Below, piece by piece: positions 53,887 to 62,927 of a stretch of DNA of 64,000 nt. A program made the position numbers and the translations under genes. The notes under the pieces were generated by a model, which searched no databases, was not told the origin of the DNA, and saw only the letters and a list, made by a program, of their open reading frames with translations. Source of the DNA: an uncultured Ignisphaera sp. (GTDB lineage: Archaea > Thermoproteota > Thermoprotei_A > Sulfolobales > Ignisphaeraceae). The stretch spans positions 1-64,000 of the forward strand of contig CALJEI010000003.1 in the NCBI GenBank assembly GCA_938074605.1, given 5' to 3'. Within the stretch, counting starts at the first letter, position 1. Each line of letters opens with the position of its first letter.

Positions 53887-54708
53887 ATGGCTAGACATTT
53901 AGATTTAAAGATTTCACTAGCAGTGGTTATAGCACTAGTAATGTATAGTGTGATAGTTCCTCAAATAACACCCTATGACCCTAGATTATGGAATGTAGTT
54001 CCACGTGATAAACCTCCATCACTACAGTATCCATTTGGCACAACTAGCATGGGGCAAGACGTCTTCATAGTGACTGCATGGGCTTTAAGAAACTCTTTAG
54101 TTCTAGGCACTATAGCGGCTGCAATGCTAGTGTTGATAGCTTTTACCATTGGAAGTATTGCAGGTGGTACCAAAAATAGTATTGTAAGGGCTATACTAAC
54201 ATATCTGATAGATAGTTTTTGTGTCATACCATTCCTCCCAATACTGATTTTAATAGCATCTCTATGGAGGGAGAGGCTGGGCATTATAGGCACTGCTTCA
54301 ATAATAGCTCTCCTTGGATGGGGAGGGCAGTCAAGAAATATAAGATCAGTTATTATGGGTCTGAGGGAAAGAACCTTTACATATACAGCAATATTTTCAG
54401 GATATGGAACGCTTAAATTAATCTATAAGTCATATCTACCCTATATAGTGAGATGGCTATCGATAGCATTTCTATTTGGTATTATATTCTGCATAGGGCT
54501 TGAGACTACGTTATCTGTATTTGGCATAACCTCTCTCGAAAATCCGACAATAGGAACTGTAATATTCTGGACGAGGGAGTATCAAGCATATTTAAGAGGT
54601 CTTTGGTGGTGGTACACCTTTCCACTGATATTCTTTATCGTATTTCTTGCATCAATGTATGTAATTATACGTAGATTGGTTGCAAGATTTATTGAGGGTG
54701 AGAGGTGA
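53887..54708 (+). CDS. dppC: ABC peptide transporter permease (DppC-like)
   Basis: A protein of about 273 residues with six TM helices, second permease of the pair. The N-terminal region has LDLKISLAVVIALVMYSVIV and PFGTTSMGQDVF (the DppC-type G-T-D/S-x-x-G-x-D/V motif). The EAA-like loop IFSGYGTLKLIYKSYLPYIVR is near residue 175, and the segment IGLETTLSVFGITSLENPTIGTVI near 205 is typical. ATG 53887 starts 2 bp after the dppB stop; GGTGAA is 4 nt upstream. Confidence 0.86.
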   Translation: MARHLDLKISLAVVIALVMYSVIVPQITPYDPRLWNVVPRDKPPSLQYPFGTTSMGQDVFIVTAWALRNSLVLGTIAAAMLVLIAFTIGSIAGGTKNSIVRAILTYLIDSFCVIPFLPILILIASLWRERLGIIGTASIIALLGWGGQSRNIRSVIMGLRERTFTYTAIFSGYGTLKLIYKSYLPYIVRWLSIAFLFGIIFCIGLETTLSVFGITSLENPTIGTVIFWTREYQAYLRGLWWWYTFPLIFFIVFLASMYVIIRRLVARFIEGER

Positions 54709-54713
54709 TTTTA

Positions 54714-55694
54714 GTGGATAATGAAGTTGTTTTGCATATAGATAATGTTAAAGCGGGGTATGTGGTAGGGAGGAGGTTTATAGATGCTGTAAGTAGTGTA
54801 TCTCTAAAGCTATTCTATGGGGAGGTGTTTGGTTTAGCTGGAGAATCAGGTTGTGGAAAGTCAACACTACTTAAAGTTATTTATGGATACATAGAGCCTC
54901 CTTTAAAAAGAATAGAGGGTTCGTTAATTCTAAGAACAAAAAATGAGAGGCTAAGCCTCCATGAGCTTAGTGATGATGAGCTTAAAAGGAGGGTGTGGTG
55001 GAGATATATGACGTGGATTCCCCAAGGAGCTATGAGTGTTCTTAATCCAACTATAAGAGTTCGTGATCACTTTATTGAGATGTTTAAGCTTTACTCTAAT
55101 ATTGATAAGAGGGAAGTATATAGACTTACTACTGAATATCTAGAAGCTCTAGGACTATCAAAAGAAGTTATAGATGCATATCCTATCCAGCTCTCTGGTG
55201 GTATGAGGCAAAGAATAGTTATAGCACTAGCTCTACTATTCAACCCTATTCTAGTTCTTGCAGACGAGCCTACCTCAGCTCTTGATGTTGTTACCCAAAA
55301 AATACTATTAGAACAGCTGCTAAAGGTTCAGAAGGAACGAGGCTTTACATTAGTTCTAGTATCACATGATATGGACGTACATGGTGTTTTCACAGATAGA
55401 ATTGGAGTAATGTATGCAGGTAAGATTGTTGAGGTAGGTTCAACAGATAAAATGTTTGCAGAGCCTCTACACCCCTACACCAAGGCATTAATTGGGTCTT
55501 TACCAAGACTTGGTGATAAAAGTATAAGAAAAGGGTTGTCAGGTGCTCCACCAGATTTAGCTGATCCTCCCCCTGGCTGTAGATTTCATCCCAGATGCCC
55601 ATATGCAATGGATATCTGTAGGAGGGAAGAGCCCCCTATAATAGAGATAGAGAAAGGTCGTATCGTTGGCTGCTGGCTATATGTAAAGGGGTGA
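54714..55694 (+). CDS. dppD: ABC peptide transporter ATPase (DppD-like)
   Basis: A protein of about 326 residues. ATPase motifs: Walker A GESGCGKST (near residue 45), signature LSGGMRQRIVIALALL, Walker B ILVLADEPTSALDVV, and His-loop VLVSHDMDVHG. The C-terminal oligopeptide-transport extension carries PPPGCRFHPRCPYAMDICRREEPP, whose cysteines (with a terminal VGCWLY cysteine) match the family in which an Fe-S cluster has been reported. GTG 54714 is 4 nt after GGTGAT. Overlaps no gene; coupled with dppC and dppF. Confidence 0.9.
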   Translation: MDNEVVLHIDNVKAGYVVGRRFIDAVSSVSLKLFYGEVFGLAGESGCGKSTLLKVIYGYIEPPLKRIEGSLILRTKNERLSLHELSDDELKRRVWWRYMTWIPQGAMSVLNPTIRVRDHFIEMFKLYSNIDKREVYRLTTEYLEALGLSKEVIDAYPIQLSGGMRQRIVIALALLFNPILVLADEPTSALDVVTQKILLEQLLKVQKERGFTLVLVSHDMDVHGVFTDRIGVMYAGKIVEVGSTDKMFAEPLHPYTKALIGSLPRLGDKSIRKGLSGAPPDLADPPPGCRFHPRCPYAMDICRREEPPIIEIEKGRIVGCWLYVKG

Positions 55695-55702
55695 AATAAT
55701 CT

Positions 55703-56680
55703 ATGGTTATCCCCCTTATAGAGTTAGTTAATGTTAGTAAGTATTTTGGTTATGGTGTAATAGGGTTAGTAAGATTTCCTGCAGTAGATGGGGTTGATTT
55801 AAAGATAGGTGGTGAGAAACCAGAGGTATTAACATTAGTGGGTGAGTCTGGGTGTGGAAAATCCACACTTGCTAAAATAATGCTAAGAATTCTTCGACCA
55901 ACTAGTGGTGTGGCCAAATATATGGGGAAGGATATGTGGAGACTAAAGAGATCTGAAGTAAGGAGATTTATAAGGGATGTTCAGCCAATATTCCAAGATC
56001 CTATGGATACATTTAACTTATTTGAATCAGTTGAGAGTTATCTAATAAGTGCAGCTAGAAATCTATTAAAGCTTAATGAGGAGCAGGCCACTGAGAGAAT
56101 TGCACAGACTCTGGAGTTTGTTGGGCTTACTCTTGATAAAGTTCGTGGGAAAAGGCCGCAGGAATTTTCAGGTGGTGAGCTTCAGCGGCTATCTATAGCT
56201 AGGGCCCTACTTGTACAGCCAAAGCTGCTCATCGCTGACGAACCTGTTTCTATGCTTGATGCATCACTTAGAATAAATATATTAAATCTTCTTCGTAGTG
56301 CAAAAGAAGAATTTGGTACATCAATACTATATATAACTCATGATCTTGCAACAGCTAACTATATTGGTGAAAAAATATTTGTAATGTATAGAGGATCCAT
56401 AGTTGAACAGGGCAACATAGAGAAAGTTATAAATAAGCCACTACACCCCTACACCAAAGTACTTCTCGACTCATTACCAGACTATAGAATGGGGAGAGAA
56501 TGGTTTAAAAAACAATTACCACAAACACTACGTACCGTAATAGAAGTACGTGAAATGCTTTTAAAAGGATGTAAATATATTTATTACTGCCCATATAAAA
56601 CACAGCAGTGCTACGAAAAACCAATAATGATAGAAGTTGAAAAAAGTCATGAAGTAGCATGTTGGATGTACTATGAGTAA
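55703..56680 (+). CDS. dppF: ABC peptide transporter ATPase (DppF-like)
   Basis: A 325-residue ATPase, second of the pair. Walker A GESGCGKST, signature FSGGELQRLSIARALL, Walker B LLIADEPVSMLDASLR, and His-loop ILYITHDLATANY are all intact. The C-terminal extension ends with a Cys-rich GCKYIYYCPYKTQQCYEK stretch and a final CWMYYE. Last gene of the operon. Confidence 0.89.
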   Translation: MVIPLIELVNVSKYFGYGVIGLVRFPAVDGVDLKIGGEKPEVLTLVGESGCGKSTLAKIMLRILRPTSGVAKYMGKDMWRLKRSEVRRFIRDVQPIFQDPMDTFNLFESVESYLISAARNLLKLNEEQATERIAQTLEFVGLTLDKVRGKRPQEFSGGELQRLSIARALLVQPKLLIADEPVSMLDASLRINILNLLRSAKEEFGTSILYITHDLATANYIGEKIFVMYRGSIVEQGNIEKVINKPLHPYTKVLLDSLPDYRMGREWFKKQLPQTLRTVIEVREMLLKGCKYIYYCPYKTQQCYEKPIMIEVEKSHEVACWMYYE

Positions 56681-57013
56681 AAATATAATAGGATATCCCA
56701 CCACTATAAAGATATCATCTTCTCTATAATAATTATAACATCAATAGTAAGGTATTCATATTAATCATCAACTTAAGCCTCCACCTTCTGATTATTAAAG
56801 GTTGCAATTCAGATCCATAATTTTCAAACTGATGTAAAATAGCCACCATGTGAAGAAAGGTTAATGTCATCCAAAATAGTATTACAGAAGAAAATAAAAC
56901 TACATTCAATCATTTAAAGTAAAATCAAATAAAACATATCAATGGCATAGATTTACATAAAGGCGGAAAAATTTATATAGCTGTTATCCACTAGGCTTTT
57001 ATTGGGGTGTCTT
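56681..57013. other. Intergenic region with promoter of binding protein
   Basis: About 330 bp that separate dppF from the binding-protein gene. Only a strong TATA element (56967-56980) is recognised; the rest is AT-rich with stops in every frame. The binding protein is therefore probably transcribed separately, allowing high expression relative to the membrane components. Confidence 0.5.
56967..56980 (+). promoter_or_regulatory. TATA element for peptide-binding protein
   Basis: AAAAATTTATATAG is an excellent archaeal TATA/BRE match and is the same string as at 17453. The transcription start falls near 57000, so the leader to ATG 57014 is about 14 nt and includes the GGGGTG SD. Confidence 0.6.
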
Positions 57014-59269
57014 ATGCAAAGAGTAGTCAATAAACTATCTTTGGTATTAATGGTATTAATGCTATTAGCACCACTCTTTGGATTTGGTATACAAACTACA
57101 TATGCACAACTCCCTCTACCACCAGGTGTTAAAAGGGAGGAGGTATTTGTTCTAGATCTAGTTACAGGTAAGCCTGCAACACCATCAAACTTTAATCCAT
57201 GGAGAGCTGGTGCAGATGTAGGTATTCTTGTTTCTGGTATAAATCAACTATGTACAGCATCGCTATGGTATGTTGATACTGCTACTGGTGAAGTTATAAA
57301 TGCTATTGCTTCTGCACCTCCAGAAGCTAATGCAGATTTCACGATATGGAGAATTAAGATAAGACAAGGGGTATATTGGAGTGATGGTATAGAAATAACA
57401 GCAGATGATCTAGTGTATACACTTAAGGCCTTTTTAACCGATAAGGGTCTTGGACCACATGCATGGGCTACTACATGGGTTAAAGATGTTAGAGCAGAAG
57501 ATAGATATACTGTTGTAATTGAACTTAAAAAATCAAATCCACACTTCTGGGCATCCTTCCTTGTAACAACATTTGCAGCTCCAGTAAGGGTTATGCCTAA
57601 ACATGTGTTTGAGAGAGCAGGTGTTGAGCCTAGTAAGTTTGAGTTTAACCCACCTGTTTGTGCTGCAATGTATGTTCTTCAATCTTTTGATCCTACTGGC
57701 TATTGGTATCTCTGGAGAATTAGAGATGATTGGAAAAAATCCTTTGTATATTATGCTTATAAAGAACACTGGGGTATTGATTTAGAGTATCCAGGACCAA
57801 AATACATACTATTTGTCGACTTTGGTCCACCAGAAAACAAAATCTATGCTATGTCTAGAGGAGATCTAGACATGATAATGGAACTCTCTCCAGAAACTTT
57901 TGAAAGCTTAATAGCTATGTGCCCCACTTGTAGAGGTTATGCAAAGGAATTTCCATATGCATGGATGCACGAACCTGATTCAAGGAATCTAAGATTTAAT
58001 TTAGAGAAGTATCCATTTAATTTAACTGAAGTTAGATGGGCTTTAGCCTTAGCAATAAACATGACAGAGGTAGCAATAACAGGATTCAACGGTATTGTGC
58101 ATCTAGCACCCCTTAAAATAGTAGCAGGTCCTGTTGAGGAAATATATTATTTTGAGGCAGGGCTTTATGATTGGTTGTTAAATTATGAGATTACACTACC
58201 TGATGGAACTAAGTTTAAGCCTTTTGACCCTAGTGTACCATTTAGGATAGTTGATTGGGCAATTTCACAAGGTTATCTAAAGGAAAGACCATCGAGGGAA
58301 TACATAATATGGACTTGGGGTGTTGGTTGGTGGAAGTATGCCCCTGATGTTGCTGAAAAACTACTAAAGGGTGTAGGATTCTCTAGAGGGCCTGATGGAA
58401 TGTGGAGACTACCAGATGGAAAACCATGGAAGATAGAAATATATACAACTACCTATGAAATAGATGTATATAGAACAGCATTTCCTGTAGCCGATCAATG
58501 GAGGAAATTTGGTATAGATGTAACAGTTACAGCAGTAGAGCAAGCAACATTCTTCGATGCATGGAATAGAAGAACATTTGAAGACGTATTCACAGGATGG
58601 GCTAGTCCACAGTTAAGTGGTTTATTGCCAGGACTTGCACCAACAGGATTTGAAGGAGCTCACTCAAGATATTGGAAGCCTAGAGGAGAATATTCACCTA
58701 ATCTTCTAGGACTAAAGGATCCATATCTTGATAGACTTATCGATGAAGCTATGGCTATACCCGCATGGGATCCAAAAATGATTGAAATAGGAAAGGAAAT
58801 GGTTAAATATTTATGTGTGGAAAAAATGTATACCATTGGCACTATTATGATTAAAAAGTTTACACCTCGTAATGAGCTTTACTGGCATAATTATCCATCT
58901 GCCGAAAGCCCGTATTGGATACCATACTTCTGGGGCATGAACTTCGCATTAGCACTACCAAGAATAGTACCAAAAACAATGCCAACTCCTACTCCAAGAC
59001 CAACACCCACCCCAACGCCTACTCCTACTCCAACGCCTACTCCAACACCAACACCAACTCCAAGACCAACACCAATACCTGGTGTTGTAACTATTACTAT
59101 TACAGCAATAACTACACTAACAACAACATCAACAACATCAATAACATCAACAATAATTGAAACAACTACATTAAAAGAAACAGTAACAGAATGGACAACA
59201 ACAACAATAATAGCAATAATACTACTAATAGCAGGAATAGCAATAGGATGGATAATAAAAAGAAGATAA
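57014..59269 (+). CDS. Anchored ABC peptide-binding protein (family 5)
   Basis: A 751-residue extracellular solute-binding protein of family 5. Signal sequence MQRVVNKLSLVLMVLMLLAP with cleavage after TYA; mature binding domain to about residue 650, with SNFNPWRAGADVGIL and IRQGVYWSDGIEITADDLVYTLK typical of the family. Then a Pro-Thr repeat spacer (657-690), a Thr-rich stretch, and a final TM helix with a KRR end anchor it in the membrane. TTG 57002 would add four residues, but ATG 57014 is preferred. It serves the upstream operon and perhaps also the second one. Confidence 0.88.
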   Translation: MQRVVNKLSLVLMVLMLLAPLFGFGIQTTYAQLPLPPGVKREEVFVLDLVTGKPATPSNFNPWRAGADVGILVSGINQLCTASLWYVDTATGEVINAIASAPPEANADFTIWRIKIRQGVYWSDGIEITADDLVYTLKAFLTDKGLGPHAWATTWVKDVRAEDRYTVVIELKKSNPHFWASFLVTTFAAPVRVMPKHVFERAGVEPSKFEFNPPVCAAMYVLQSFDPTGYWYLWRIRDDWKKSFVYYAYKEHWGIDLEYPGPKYILFVDFGPPENKIYAMSRGDLDMIMELSPETFESLIAMCPTCRGYAKEFPYAWMHEPDSRNLRFNLEKYPFNLTEVRWALALAINMTEVAITGFNGIVHLAPLKIVAGPVEEIYYFEAGLYDWLLNYEITLPDGTKFKPFDPSVPFRIVDWAISQGYLKERPSREYIIWTWGVGWWKYAPDVAEKLLKGVGFSRGPDGMWRLPDGKPWKIEIYTTTYEIDVYRTAFPVADQWRKFGIDVTVTAVEQATFFDAWNRRTFEDVFTGWASPQLSGLLPGLAPTGFEGAHSRYWKPRGEYSPNLLGLKDPYLDRLIDEAMAIPAWDPKMIEIGKEMVKYLCVEKMYTIGTIMIKKFTPRNELYWHNYPSAESPYWIPYFWGMNFALALPRIVPKTMPTPTPRPTPTPTPTPTPTPTPTPTPTPRPTPIPGVVTITITAITTLTTTSTTSITSTIIETTTLKETVTEWTTTTIIAIILLIAGIAIGWIIKRR
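58982..59080 (+). repeat. Pro-Thr codon tandem repeat
   Basis: About 99 bp of repeating CCA-ACN/CCT-ACT dinucleotide codons encode (Pro-Thr)n with occasional Arg, the flexible wall-like spacer of the binding protein. Such simple repeats can change length by slippage; the frame is kept in this copy. Confidence 0.8.
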
Positions 59270-59295
59270 AAATCCCTAAATCTAAAAACAAATTT

Positions 59296-59322
59296 TTAAA
59301 TATTTTTATTTAATCTAATATT
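59296..59322 (+). terminator. T-rich end signal after binding protein
   Basis: Runs of T (ATTTTTAAATATTTTTATTT) begin about 20 bp after the stop of the binding protein, a typical archaeal oligo-T termination region. Confidence 0.4.
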
Positions 59323-59476
59323 TTTAGTCTAGTATCGTTAATCTATAGCTATAATACTTCAATAAATTTGATTAAAACATCTATTCTTTTTAAAATGATT
59401 GTGTATAATTGATTGTTGTGGGTTATTTTGCTATGATGGGTGTACCTAGAATATCTAGATACTTTAGATCTTTTTG

Positions 59477-59697
59477 GTGAAGCTTTTTGATATTCTTATC
59501 AATCGTTTGATGATCTCTTTAGATAGTATTTTTCTAAAAGTTTATTGAAGGAATTTAAATTAAATGTTTCAATGTTTTATATTACCTCTATGAAGCTCTA
59601 TGATAATGCTACTCCTACCTTCTCTTAATAGAGGGTTTTTAGTGGTGATAGGGATAGTTCTAAGATCAATTGATGGGAGGTGTATTTATTAAATTCT
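59477..59697 (+). pseudogene. Transposase-like relic
   Basis: Reading the plus strand with two frame changes gives VKLFDILINRLMISLDSIF, then LLKEFKLNVSMFYITSMKLY, DNATPTFS, and NRGFSGDRDSSKIN before decay is complete. The pattern (conserved basic helix, F-Y-x-T-S-x-K-L-Y strand, R-G-F-S-x-D-R-D-S-S-K) resembles the DDE transposases of IS4/IS1634-like elements. No inverted repeats or target duplications were found. The rest of the 59.3-60.0 kb gap holds nothing else I can support. Confidence 0.4.
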
Positions 59698-59904
59698 AGT
59701 AACCGTGTTATAATCTTTACTATTAGCATTACGCCTAAAATAAATATAGTTAGTTCATATATAATTCTTATTTGCTATTGATGGGCATTATTATATATTT
59801 TAAAATTGTTTATTACGATGCTTTGAAGAGGCTGTATAGGCTATGTGGATAGCGTGTTTAACTTTTAATAGTTGTTTTGTGAAGAGAATTGAGTGGTATA
59901 CCTA

Positions 59905-59921
59905 TGGTTTATATTTTTATA
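59905..59921 (+). promoter_or_regulatory. TATA-like element for second Dpp operon
   Basis: GTTTATATTTTTATATA lies 85-100 bp before the dppB2 start. This distance is longer than usual, so another A/T tract (near 59950) could be the true promoter. Weak support. Confidence 0.3.
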
Positions 59922-60008
59922 TATCTATGATTAGTGGTTTTAGAGCTATAATTTTTTTAACCCCTCACAACATTTTGTAAAGATGCTGGTAGTATTTGGT
60001 GTTTTGTG

Positions 60009-61034
60009 TTGCATCCATTTGCAAAACATCTAATAAATAGAACACTGGTAGCTGTGGTAACACTGTTTATAGCATTTAATGTAAGTTATCTTTTACTACG
60101 TGCAATACCGGCAAGTGCTGTTGATACTATGCTTGCTTCAGTTGCGCAATTGGGTCAGAGGCTGGATCCTGAGGACTATATAAGGATGAGGCAAACTCTA
60201 ATGGAGTTATTTGGTTTGACTGGATCACCAGTAGATCAGTATATAGCGTATTTAAGGAGATTTTTCTTACTGGACTTCGGCCCCTCCTTTATGGCTTTCC
60301 CTACACCAGCACGTAATATTGTTGCAAGGTTTCTACCATGGACAGTAGGGCTACTTCTTGTTACTACAGTAATTTCATGGCTAGCTGGAAATACACTTGG
60401 TGTGTTTGTTAGTTTTGTTAAGAATAGACGTTTAAGCCGTACTCTAGAGAATATTGCTATAATGCTATACCCCATACCATACTATGTACTTTCACTTGCC
60501 CTAATATACATCTTTGCATTTCTAATTCCAATCTTTTCACTAAGCCCTGTATCAGTGCCGTCAATTAGAATAGCATCGATTAGCGATGCCATAAATGTTG
60601 CAATATACTTTTTTAGAGCGGCAGCACTTCCAGCTATATCAATAATAATAGTAAGTGCATTTGGCTGGTGGTTTCTAAGCTCTAGAACATTATCAATTTC
60701 TACAATTACGGAGGATTATGTAGTATTTGCTAAACTGCGTGGTGTTGATATTGGTCGTATACGGGGGAAGTATGTATTGAGGAGTGTTATGGTGCCACAA
60801 GTAACAGCATTAGCACTTGCATTAGGTACTATCTTTAGTGGAGCACTAGTAACAGAGTACATATTTGCTTATCCAGGTCTAGGCTCCCTATTATATCAGT
60901 CTATAATTATAGGGGACTATCCAATAGCGCTAACAATTCTTTCACTCTCCATAATAGGGGTTATCATCAGTATGTGGCTTCTTGATACAGTTGTATACTA
61001 TGTTATAGATCCTAGAATAAGATATGCGAGGTGA
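60009..61034 (+). CDS. dppB: Second ABC peptide permease (DppB-like)
   Basis: A protein of about 341 residues paralogous to the permease at 52830: HPFAKHLINRTLVAVVTLFIAF at the start, RGVDIGRIRGKYVLRSVMVPQ loop near 240, and GALVTEYIFAYPGLGSLLYQ near 280. TTG 60009 has GGTGTT 5 nt upstream; GTG 60006 is also possible. Heads the B-C-D-F operon whose binding protein probably begins at 63984. The stop overlaps the SD of the next gene. Confidence 0.86.
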   Translation: MHPFAKHLINRTLVAVVTLFIAFNVSYLLLRAIPASAVDTMLASVAQLGQRLDPEDYIRMRQTLMELFGLTGSPVDQYIAYLRRFFLLDFGPSFMAFPTPARNIVARFLPWTVGLLLVTTVISWLAGNTLGVFVSFVKNRRLSRTLENIAIMLYPIPYYVLSLALIYIFAFLIPIFSLSPVSVPSIRIASISDAINVAIYFFRAAALPAISIIIVSAFGWWFLSSRTLSISTITEDYVVFAKLRGVDIGRIRGKYVLRSVMVPQVTALALALGTIFSGALVTEYIFAYPGLGSLLYQSIIIGDYPIALTILSLSIIGVIISMWLLDTVVYYVIDPRIRYAR

Positions 61035-61038
61035 CACC

Positions 61039-61935
61039 ATGTCGTTAAACATTAGGGCGAAGCTATCAAAAATTTCAACAGTTTTTTACACTCTACTTAG
61101 ATATACTCGCTTTAGAATAGGGCTAGCCATACTTATAGTAATGGTGCTACTAGCACTAGCCTCCCTAACATCTCCCCCAGTATATAGGAGGTGGTATGCA
61201 TATCCAAAAGATAGACCACCACAATTCAACCTTGCTGCAATGGATTTGCTACTTGGAACAACAAGTAATGGAAGACCTGTTACCTATATCACTATTAATG
61301 CGCTGGCAAACTCGCTCATAATAGGATTGGTAACAGCTCTAATAGGCTCACATATAGGGTTGTTGGTAGGCCTTCTATCAGGAATCTCAAGGGGATACAA
61401 AGAATCAGTAACAGTATTACTAATAGACTCTTTTGTTTGTATGCCAGGGCTACCATTACTAATAGTGTTGGCCATGGCGCTAAAGAACATTATGACAATT
61501 CATACACTTCCACTAATACTTTCTGTAATTGCATGGGCTTGGCCAGCACGTAATGTTAGATCTATAACACTTTCAGTTATGGGTAGAGAAATGATATATC
61601 TTGCAAGGTTTAGTGGTATTAAGTTTACAGGTATAATAGTGCATGAGGTTTTACCATATGTACTTGGATGGCATTTAACCAACTTCATAAATACAATAAT
61701 ATGGGCTATAGGTATGGAGACTGCTTTAGCAATATTTGGACTCTCAATTCTATCAGAGGATACACTAGGCACTATGATATACTGGGCACTAAACTATAAT
61801 GCTCTATTTAGAGGTTTGTGGTGGTGGATGCTACCACCTATAGTAATAATAATATCGATATTTATAGGGCTATACTTTATTTCATCATCAATAGCATTTT
61901 ATCTAAATCCAAGACTTAGGGGGCATTCACAATGA
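61039..61935 (+). CDS. dppC: Second ABC peptide permease (DppC-like)
   Basis: A protein of about 298 residues with six TM helices, paralogous to 53887 but with a longer N-terminus. Motifs: PPQFNLAAMDLLLGTTSNGRP, the loop RFSGIKFTGIIVHEVLPYVLGW, and GMETALAIFGLSILSEDTLGTM. ATG 61039 is 3 nt after GGTGAC; the region 61024-61034 overlaps the end of dppB2. Its stop overlaps the dppD2 start by 4 bp, indicating coupled translation. Confidence 0.86.
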   Translation: MSLNIRAKLSKISTVFYTLLRYTRFRIGLAILIVMVLLALASLTSPPVYRRWYAYPKDRPPQFNLAAMDLLLGTTSNGRPVTYITINALANSLIIGLVTALIGSHIGLLVGLLSGISRGYKESVTVLLIDSFVCMPGLPLLIVLAMALKNIMTIHTLPLILSVIAWAWPARNVRSITLSVMGREMIYLARFSGIKFTGIIVHEVLPYVLGWHLTNFINTIIWAIGMETALAIFGLSILSEDTLGTMIYWALNYNALFRGLWWWMLPPIVIIISIFIGLYFISSSIAFYLNPRLRGHSQ

Positions 61936-62918
61936 GTATAGGTAATACATCGATACTTAGGGCAGTAGATATCTATGGAGAATATGTAGTGTCTCCACTA
62001 CTGTCGGTTAAGGCTGTTACAAATGTAATACTCCATATGAATAGTGGTGAGATTGTGGGTATAGCTGGTGAGTCTGGATGTGGAAAATCTACACTTGTAA
62101 AGATTCTCTATGGATATATAGAACCGTCACTAAGAGTTAGGGGAAGGGTTCTACTAAATATTGATGATGGTACTATTGATCTGCTGTCGGTAGATGAGGA
62201 GTATAAGAGGGGGAGGATATGGTGGAGATACATATCATATATACCCCAAAACTCTATGAATATACTAAATCCATATATGAGAGTAGGTGATCATTTCACA
62301 GAACTGCTGAAAAAACATCTTAATTTGGAGAAGGATGAGGCCATAAGGGTAGCAGGGGAGTATGTAGAGGATCTTGGATTGAGAAAAGATGTATTAAAGG
62401 CATTTCCCCACCAGCTCTCTGGTGGTATGAGGCAGAGAATTGTAGTAGCACTCTCACTACTACTTAAGCCTAGAGTAATCTTTGCAGACGAACCAACAAC
62501 TGCTGTTGATGTAGTTCTTCAGAAAGTTTTACTCCAATATTTACTAGATAAGCAGAAGGAGTATGGCAGTACACTAATTATAGTAACACACGATATGTCG
62601 ATTCATGCAATGGCTACAGAACGTATAATAGTTATGTATGCAGGCCATGTTGTTGAGGAGGCACCCACAGAACTCTTTTATGAAGATCCTAAGCACCCAT
62701 ACTCAAGAGCACTAATAAATTCACTTCCAAGACTGGGGGACAAGGGTATTAGACAGGGTTTAGCGGGACAGCCGCCAAGTCTAATTAATCCTCCCCCTGG
62801 CTGTAGATTTCATCCCAGATGCCCCTATTCAATGGATATCTGTAGGAGAGAGGAACCACCCATAAATAAGTATGAAAATGGGTGGAGGGTTAAGTGCTGG
62901 CTATATGTAAAGAGGTAG
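61932..62918 (+). CDS. dppD: Second ABC peptide ATPase (DppD-like)
   Basis: A 328-residue ATPase, paralogue of 54714: Walker A GESGCGKST, signature LSGGMRQRIVVALSLL, Walker B VIFADEPTTAVDVV, His-loop LIIVTHDMSIH, and the C-terminal PPPGCRFHPRCPYSMDICRREE block with terminal CWLYVKR. A 37-bp DNA stretch in this block is identical to the first copy. Starts within the end of dppC2. Confidence 0.9.
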   Translation: MSIGNTSILRAVDIYGEYVVSPLLSVKAVTNVILHMNSGEIVGIAGESGCGKSTLVKILYGYIEPSLRVRGRVLLNIDDGTIDLLSVDEEYKRGRIWWRYISYIPQNSMNILNPYMRVGDHFTELLKKHLNLEKDEAIRVAGEYVEDLGLRKDVLKAFPHQLSGGMRQRIVVALSLLLKPRVIFADEPTTAVDVVLQKVLLQYLLDKQKEYGSTLIIVTHDMSIHAMATERIIVMYAGHVVEEAPTELFYEDPKHPYSRALINSLPRLGDKGIRQGLAGQPPSLINPPPGCRFHPRCPYSMDICRREEPPINKYENGWRVKCWLYVKR

Positions 62919-62927
62919 GTGGTTGAT

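Noticed and set aside
58982-59080. Tandem repeat that could suggest CRISPR
   Set aside because: The repeat is a 6-bp codon repeat inside the binding-protein gene with no unique spacers.
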